NCBI GenBank assembly: GCA_012514835.1
Contig: JAAYZM010000360.1
Coordinates: 1-9,651, forward strand
DNA length: 9,651 nucleotides
Reading direction: 5' to 3'
DNA from: Actinomycetales bacterium
GTDB lineage: Bacteria; Actinomycetota; Actinomycetes; Actinomycetales; Cellulomonadaceae
Notes under the pieces: model-generated
Database searches by the model: none
What the model was told of the DNA's origin: nothing
Seen by the model: the letters and a program-made list of their open reading frames with translations, nothing else
In this document: positions 6,526 through 9,651 of the stretch, piece after piece
Numbering within the stretch: position 1 is the stretch's first letter
How the letters are laid out: each line of letters starts with the position of its first letter
Program-made: the position numbers and the translations under genes

Positions 6526-6571
6526 CGCGCTCGACGAGAAGATGCACCGCGCTCCGTCCAGGACGAGCGCG
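6526..6571. repeat. Inverted repeat between convergent genes, possible weak terminator
   Basis: CGCGCTCG (6526-6533) and CGAGCGCG (6564-6571) are perfect 8-base arms 30 bases apart in the 63-base gap between the convergent permease and TraR/DksA-like genes. The long loop and lack of a T-run make it a poor classical terminator, but no better candidate is present here. Confidence 0.35.
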
Positions 6572-6578
6572 TGAGAGG

Positions 6579-6938
6579 TCACCGCCGGGACGCGCACGCG
6601 ACGCACGTTCGCGCCATGGGTCGCGCGCGCAGCCGCTCGAGGGGGATCGCCTCGCCGCACACCTCGCACGCGCCGAAGGAGCCGTCCTCAAAGCGCTCGA
6701 GCGCCGCGGCGACGTCCTCGAGGTCCTGCTGCGCTCTGCGCGCGAGCGCGTCGACCTGCGAGCGCTCGAAGGCGATCGTCGCGCCCTCGGGGTCGTGCTC
6801 GTCGTCGACGTTGGCACCCGCGGCAGCGTCCACGACCTCGGCGAACTGCGCGCGCAGCCCGGCGAGGCGCTCACCCGCTTCCCGCCGTCGGACCTCGAGG
6901 GCCGCCCGCACCTCCGCGGCGGCTTCCGCCGAGAGCAC
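6579..6938 (-). CDS. TraR/DksA-family C4 zinc-finger protein
   Basis: This 119-residue protein belongs to the TraR/DksA family, members of which enter the secondary channel of RNA polymerase and alter initiation. A helical coiled-coil-like N-terminal half precedes DDEHDPEGATIAFERSQ (45-61), the pattern of the actinobacterial branch. The C-terminal zinc finger has C91-x2-C94-x17-C112-x2-C115. E. coli DksA is longer (151 residues), so this is a compact member whose role need not match DksA. It starts at a GTG 9 bases after the stop of the PEP mutase-like gene, with only a weak GAGCGG upstream, so translation is probably coupled to that gene. Confidence 0.9.
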   Translation of the reverse strand: MLSAEAAAEVRAALEVRRREAGERLAGLRAQFAEVVDAAAGANVDDEHDPEGATIAFERSQVDALARRAQQDLEDVAAALERFEDGSFGACEVCGEAIPLERLRARPMARTCVACASRR

Positions 6939-6947
6939 GCGCGCCGC

Positions 6948-7727
6948 TCAGTTCAGGGCGCGCGTGGATCCGGGGATCACGCCGTCGGCGTAGAGGCTCT
7001 TCGCGACGTCCTGCAGGGCGGTAAGGGCGACCCGCTGCGTCGTGGGGCCGTAGGAGATGCGGCCGACGCCGAGTGCCTCGTACTCCGCCGCCGCCAGCGC
7101 GCCGGGCAGGCCGATCACCGAGACCTTGCGTTCGCCGATGCCCGCGACGAGCTGGCGCGTGACGTCCGCGTCGAGCACACCGGGCACGAAGATGATGTCC
7201 GCGCCCGCGTCGAGGTACGCGCGGCCGCGCTCGATCGCGTCGGCGATCTTCTCCTCGACGGGCTTGTCGCCCCCGCGCACGAACGCGTCGGTGCGAGCGT
7301 TGAGCGCGAACGGCACGCCCTCGGCGTCCGCAGCGCCGACGACGGCGGCCACGCGGGCAGCCGACTCCGCGACGGGAAGCAGCCGGTCCTCGACGTTCGC
7401 ACCGACGATGCCGACGCCGATCGCCCGGCGCGTGGTCTCGGCCGGGTCGTCGTAGCCGTTGTCGAGGTCCGCGCTCACGGGGACGTCCCCGGCGGCCTCG
7501 ACGATGCGCCCCACCATGTCGAGCGTGAGGTCGAACGGGATGGTGCCGTCCGGGTAGCCGAACGTCGCGGCGATCGAGTGACCGGCCGTCGCGAGGGCCT
7601 TCGTCTGCGGCAGGTCCAGGACCGCCTTCGCGGAGATCACGTCCCACACGTTGACCACCCGAAGGATCTCGGGGGCGGCGTGGAGGTCGCGGAGGGTCTG
7701 GGCGCGGGCGGCAGGCGTGGTGGTCAT
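6948..7727 (-). CDS. Isocitrate lyase/PEP mutase-family enzyme
   Basis: This 259-residue TIM-barrel protein belongs to the isocitrate lyase/phosphoenolpyruvate mutase superfamily, which makes or breaks C-C or P-C bonds next to a carboxylate in 2-oxo-acid-type substrates using Mg2+. Visible motifs are NVWD (26-29), SADLDNGY (85-92) with Mg-binding D87 and D89, GANVED (109-114) and LNARTD (142-147). The KKCGH catalytic loop of true isocitrate lyases is absent, so it is not a glyoxylate-shunt enzyme; it could be an oxaloacetate decarboxylase, a PEP mutase-like or a methylisocitrate lyase-like enzyme. No phosphonate genes are nearby. TAGGCT at 7734-7739 places the predicted start at the A of the ATG, and there is no strong ribosome site, suggesting a leaderless message. 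Confidence 0.92.
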   Translation of the reverse strand: MTTTPAARAQTLRDLHAAPEILRVVNVWDVISAKAVLDLPQTKALATAGHSIAATFGYPDGTIPFDLTLDMVGRIVEAAGDVPVSADLDNGYDDPAETTRRAIGVGIVGANVEDRLLPVAESAARVAAVVGAADAEGVPFALNARTDAFVRGGDKPVEEKIADAIERGRAYLDAGADIIFVPGVLDADVTRQLVAGIGERKVSVIGLPGALAAAEYEALGVGRISYGPTTQRVALTALQDVAKSLYADGVIPGSTRALN

Positions 7728-7733
7728 TTGTCC

Positions 7734-7739
7734 AGCCTA
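7734..7739 (-). promoter_or_regulatory. Predicted -10 box (TAGGCT) of a leaderless transcript
   Basis: Read on the minus strand, TAGGCT is followed by 6 bases and then the ATG at 7727. That is the spacing expected when transcription starts on the first base of the start codon. No clear -35 is seen. Confidence 0.4.
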
Positions 7740-7750
7740 GTCAGGCTCGT

Positions 7751-7768
7751 CCCCCGCGCGACCGGGGG
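7751..7768 (-). terminator. GC-rich hairpin after the HAD gene, possible terminator
   Basis: CCCCCG and CGGGGG are 6-base arms around a 6-base loop, 22 bases past the HAD stop on the minus strand. There is no T-run, so intrinsic termination is uncertain. It also lies just upstream of the PEP mutase-like promoter. Confidence 0.35.
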
Positions 7769-7789
7769 CCGAGGGGCGGACAGGAGCGC

Positions 7790-8635
7790 TCAGCCCAGGA
7801 GGTGGGCGAGCACCCGCAGGACGCCGTCGTCCACGTTGCGCGGGGCGACGTACCGCGCCCGCGCGTGCACCTCGGGGTGCGCGTTGGCCATCGCGAAGGA
7901 CAGCCCCGCGGCGTCGAGCAGCTCGAGGTCGTTGAGGTAGTCACCGAAGGCGACGGTCTGGGCGGGGCCGACGCCGAGCGCCGCCTGCAGCGCCTTCACA
8001 CCGACTCCCTTGTTCGCCTCCGGGTGCATGACGTCCACCCAGTGCTTGCTCGAGACGACCACCTGGTGGGTCTGCGCCACGTCGCGGAGCATCGTCGCGG
8101 CCATGGGCTCGGCGTCGTCGAAGTCGAAGATCGCGACCTTGAGGACGTCGTCGGCCACGAGCGTCAGGTCCTCGACCACCTCGAGGCTCGCGTAGTACTT
8201 GTCGACCTCCGCCACGAAGGCCGGGTCGGTGCGCTCGATGTACGCGGTGCTCACCCCGCAGACCACGACGCCCAGGTCCGACGCCGTGTACGCGCGAGCG
8301 AGCTCGATGACGTGCCGCACCGCGTCCCGTGCCACGAGCGACGTGCCGATCACACGACCCTCGTGGGCCACGAGGCTGCCGTTGTCCGCGACGAACGAGT
8401 CGTCCTCGGGGAACATCAGGGCGAGCGTCGCGTGCTGGCGGCCGCTCGCGGGCACGAACGCGATGCCGCGCTCGCGCAGCGTCGCGCGCATCGCGGCGAA
8501 TCCCTCGGGCAGCTCACCGGCCTGAGTGAGCAGCGTGCCGTCCATGTCGCACACCACGAGGCGCACGTCGTGGGCGGCCGGTTCGATCGACTGCCACGGG
8601 GCAGCGCTCGGCGCGAGGGCAGGGCGGGATGTCAC
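7790..8635 (-). CDS. Cof-type HAD-superfamily phosphatase
   Basis: This 281-residue protein is a haloacid-dehalogenase-superfamily hydrolase with a large C2 cap, typical of the Cof/YbjI group that removes phosphate from sugar phosphates, FMN or similar small metabolites. Motif I is CDMDGTLL with nucleophile D30 and acid/base D32. Motif II is PASGR, motif III the lysine in NKGVGVK, and motif IV GDYLNDLELL with Mg-binding D232 and D236. Between motifs II and III lies the cap domain. I chose GTG 8635, with GAAGG 9 bases upstream, over a TTG at 8644 that nearly touches the same GAAGG. An N-terminal extension of about 23 residues before the first strand is unusual but could be untranslated if a later start were used. 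The substrate cannot be read from the sequence. Confidence 0.92.
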   Translation of the reverse strand: MTSRPALAPSAAPWQSIEPAAHDVRLVVCDMDGTLLTQAGELPEGFAAMRATLRERGIAFVPASGRQHATLALMFPEDDSFVADNGSLVAHEGRVIGTSLVARDAVRHVIELARAYTASDLGVVVCGVSTAYIERTDPAFVAEVDKYYASLEVVEDLTLVADDVLKVAIFDFDDAEPMAATMLRDVAQTHQVVVSSKHWVDVMHPEANKGVGVKALQAALGVGPAQTVAFGDYLNDLELLDAAGLSFAMANAHPEVHARARYVAPRNVDDGVLRVLAHLLG

Positions 8636-8656
8636 AGAAACCAACCTTCAGATCTG

Positions 8657-8677
8657 CTGAGCGGTGCGGGCGCTCAG
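8657..8677. repeat. 21-bp inverted repeat upstream of the HAD gene
   Basis: CTGAGCG and CGCTCAG are perfect 7-base arms around 7 bases, 22 bases before the HAD GTG. It could be an operator or a leader hairpin. A second, overlapping pairing, GGTGCG 8663-8668 with CGCACC 8685-8690, is mutually exclusive with it. Confidence 0.45.
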
Positions 8678-8694
8678 GTCGAGGCGCACCGGGC

Positions 8695-8714
8695 CCGCGG
8701 GTCCAGGCCCACGG
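8695..8714 (-). terminator. Hairpin after the DUF4184 gene, possible terminator
   Basis: Beginning 11 bases past the DUF4184 stop, CCGTGGG and CCCGCGG (minus-strand reading) pair over 7 bp with one U-G pair around a 6-base loop. There is no T-run, so it is only a candidate. Confidence 0.35.
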
Positions 8715-8725
8715 GCACACCTGGG

Positions 8726-9442
8726 TCAACCCGGTGTGGAGCCAGAATCTTCCCCCGGCCGGACCACCCACCACGCGACGGTCAACCCGACGGCGGCGAC
8801 TGCCGCGCCGAGCCCGGCACCGAGTGCGGCGCTCGAGAGCAGCCGTTCGGCTCCGTCACCCGCCTCGTGGCGCACCACGGTCACGAGGACCACGCCGACT
8901 GCGACGGCCCCGATGAAGGCCGCCATCACCCGGAGGAACCGGGTCCGCCGCGCCGGGTCCGAGGACGTGAGCCACCGGCCGCGCTGCCGCCAGCCCACGA
9001 CCACGAGCACGACCAGGCCGACGGCGGTGCTGAGGTGCTGGTGGAGACGGTTGCTCTCGGTCAGCATGTCCCAGGCCACGTGCGTCAAGAGGCCGAGCAC
9101 GAGCGACACCACGACCCAGACGAGCCAGAGCGGTCCACGAGCCCGCCTCGCCACCGGGCCGGTCGCCGGCAGCGCCCACCGGGCGGGCCTCTCGCAGAAC
9201 GCAAAGGCGAGGTAGAGGACAACAGCGAGCGGCGCCGCGGCGGTCAGAGCTCCAAGCCATGAGTGCGTCGTCGTGGCATTGACGAAGGGCTCCCACCAGG
9301 ACTGCGCGCTCACGGGGATACGCAGCGCTCGCAGGAAGTACGGCACGTCGGGCGCGAGCGCGCCCGCGACAAGGGCCAAGGGCACCAGCGGGCCGCGCAT
9401 CAACGGCAAGACGGCGGCAGGGTGAGCAAAGGTCAGCGGCAT
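8726..9442 (-). CDS. DUF4184-family integral membrane protein
   Basis: This 238-residue protein begins MPLTFAHPAAVLPL, the usual N-terminus of DUF4184 proteins, followed by VAGALAPDVPYFL. Recurrent polar residues in a hydrophobic setting are H7, D32, H60 (TTTHS), H121 and D125 (LTHVAWD). This layout resembles membrane-bound metal-dependent hydrolases such as the YdjM/DUF457 group, so a metal-dependent lipid or membrane hydrolase is possible, but no function is established. Five or six membrane spans are visible. I chose ATG 9442 because the family's N-terminal motif starts there and TACCCT lies 7 bases upstream, giving a leaderless start. A longer frame runs to 9493 but would read into the terminal palindrome. 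There is no ribosome site. Confidence 0.88.
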   Translation of the reverse strand: MPLTFAHPAAVLPLMRGPLVPLALVAGALAPDVPYFLRALRIPVSAQSWWEPFVNATTTHSWLGALTAAAPLAVVLYLAFAFCERPARWALPATGPVARRARGPLWLVWVVVSLVLGLLTHVAWDMLTESNRLHQHLSTAVGLVVLVVVGWRQRGRWLTSSDPARRTRFLRVMAAFIGAVAVGVVLVTVVRHEAGDGAERLLSSAALGAGLGAAVAAVGLTVAWWVVRPGEDSGSTPG

Positions 9443-9449
9443 CGGGATC

Positions 9450-9455
9450 AGGGTA
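9450..9455 (-). promoter_or_regulatory. Predicted -10 box (TACCCT) of a leaderless DUF4184 transcript
   Basis: TACCCT read on the minus strand is followed by 7 bases and the ATG at 9442. Its mirror copy at 9608-9613 on the plus strand precedes the duplicated start at 9621 in the same way. Confidence 0.4.
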
Positions 9456-9510
9456 GGCGTTCGTGACCACCTCGCGGCCCATGCCGTACGCACGACGCTC
9501 GCTTGGTCCG

Positions 9511-9552
9511 GAAACGGCGAACGGCACCCCGCGGGGTGTCGTTCGCCGTTTC
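9511..9552. terminator. Bidirectional terminator-like hairpin at the palindrome centre
   Basis: The centre has GC-rich arms of the form AAACGGCGAACG and CACCCC facing GGGGTG and CGTTCGCCGTTT, with a short A-run on one side and T-run on the other. One G-T pair interrupts the stem. This is the form of a two-way intrinsic terminator. It probably existed before the longer palindrome formed around it, since the only mismatch lies inside it. Confidence 0.5.
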
Positions 9553-9620
9553 CGGACCAAGCGAGCGTCGTGCGTACGGCATGGGCCGCGAGGTGGTCAC
9601 GAACGCCTACCCTGATCCCG

Positions 9621-9651
9621 ATGCCGCTGACCTTTGCTCACCCTGCCGCCG
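9621..9651 (+). CDS. Second copy of the DUF4184 gene start (cut by window edge)
   Basis: The ATG at 9621 opens MPLTFAHPAA, identical to the start of the minus-strand DUF4184 gene, with the same TACCCT box 7 bases upstream. Only ten codons are visible. It exists solely because of the terminal inverted repeat, so it may be an artefact and not a second gene. Confidence 0.35.
   Translation, partial: MPLTFAHPAA

Larger units (their letters stand above)
9412..9651. repeat. 120-bp near-perfect inverted repeat reaching the window edge
   Basis: Bases 9412-9531 are the reverse complement of 9532-9651, paired base by base, with one mismatched pair (G9524 against T9539). The outer 112 bases of each arm are identical. 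Each arm carries the DUF4184 promoter and first ten codons. The palindrome may continue past the window. A fold-back artefact at a contig end or a true inverted duplication would both look like this. Confidence 0.95.

Noticed and set aside
9078..9089. Second GTGCGTCAAG-like match to the Fnr-type box
   Set aside because: Only one half-site is present and it encodes the conserved LTHVAWD segment of the DUF4184 protein.
7802..9262. A 486-codon plus-strand open frame across the HAD and DUF4184 genes
   Set aside because: It is His/Arg/Glu-rich with no domain and is antisense to two well-supported genes.
9412..9651. Insertion-sequence end or transposon inverted repeat
   Set aside because: The arms contain the promoter and start of a non-transposase gene, no transposase is visible, and no target-site duplication can be seen.

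Overview
The window is GC-rich DNA with compact, mostly single-strand operons, ATGA start/stop overlaps and TANNNT-type promoters. Together with the protein families present (a TraR/DksA-type protein with a DDEHDPEG motif, NhaA with an acidic tail, DUF4184), this points to a high-GC actinobacterium, probably a Micrococcales member near Cellulomonas/Sanguibacter. The genus is inference.

Layout. (1) 1-1851, minus strand: a small metal-binding HMA protein followed by a heavy-metal P-type ATPase, cut by the window edge inside its GDGxND motif. Their shared upstream region carries a perfect TTGAC-N4-GTCAA box of the Crp/Fnr type, centred about 41.5 bases before a predicted start site. (2) 1962-2687, plus: a spermidine-synthase-like protein, divergent from the metal operon. 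(3) 2810-4084, plus: a NhaA Na+/H+ antiporter. Its 5' leader folds into a 7-bp closed stem and has an alternative pairing that would cover the ribosome-binding site, so it is a candidate riboswitch. (4) 4121-6515, plus: TetR regulator, ABC ATPase and ABC-2-type permease, joined by two ATGA overlaps. Two tandem CTGAAC-N4-GTTyAG half-palindrome pairs exactly 20 bp apart cover the promoter and start. (5) 6579-7727, minus: an isocitrate lyase/PEP mutase-like enzyme followed 9 bases later by a TraR/DksA-like zinc-finger protein. (6) 7790-8635, minus: a Cof-type HAD phosphatase. (7) 8726-9442, minus: a DUF4184 membrane protein.

The right end is unusual. Bases 9412-9531 and 9532-9651 are reverse complements of each other over 120 bp with one mismatched pair, so the promoter and first ten codons of the DUF4184 gene appear twice, facing outward. 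The centre looks like a natural bidirectional terminator hairpin. A fold-back artefact at a contig end is the likeliest explanation, but a real inverted duplication is possible.

Several genes (TetR, PEP mutase-like, DUF4184) have a TANNNT box placed so that transcription would begin at the A of the ATG or within one base of it, suggesting leaderless mRNAs. I see no tRNA, rRNA, CRISPR array or transposase. No stretch over 300 bases lacks a gene; the largest plain gap is 2688-2809. The strongest candidates for undescribed biology are the nhaA leader RNA, the Fnr-type control of the metal pump and the terminal palindrome.
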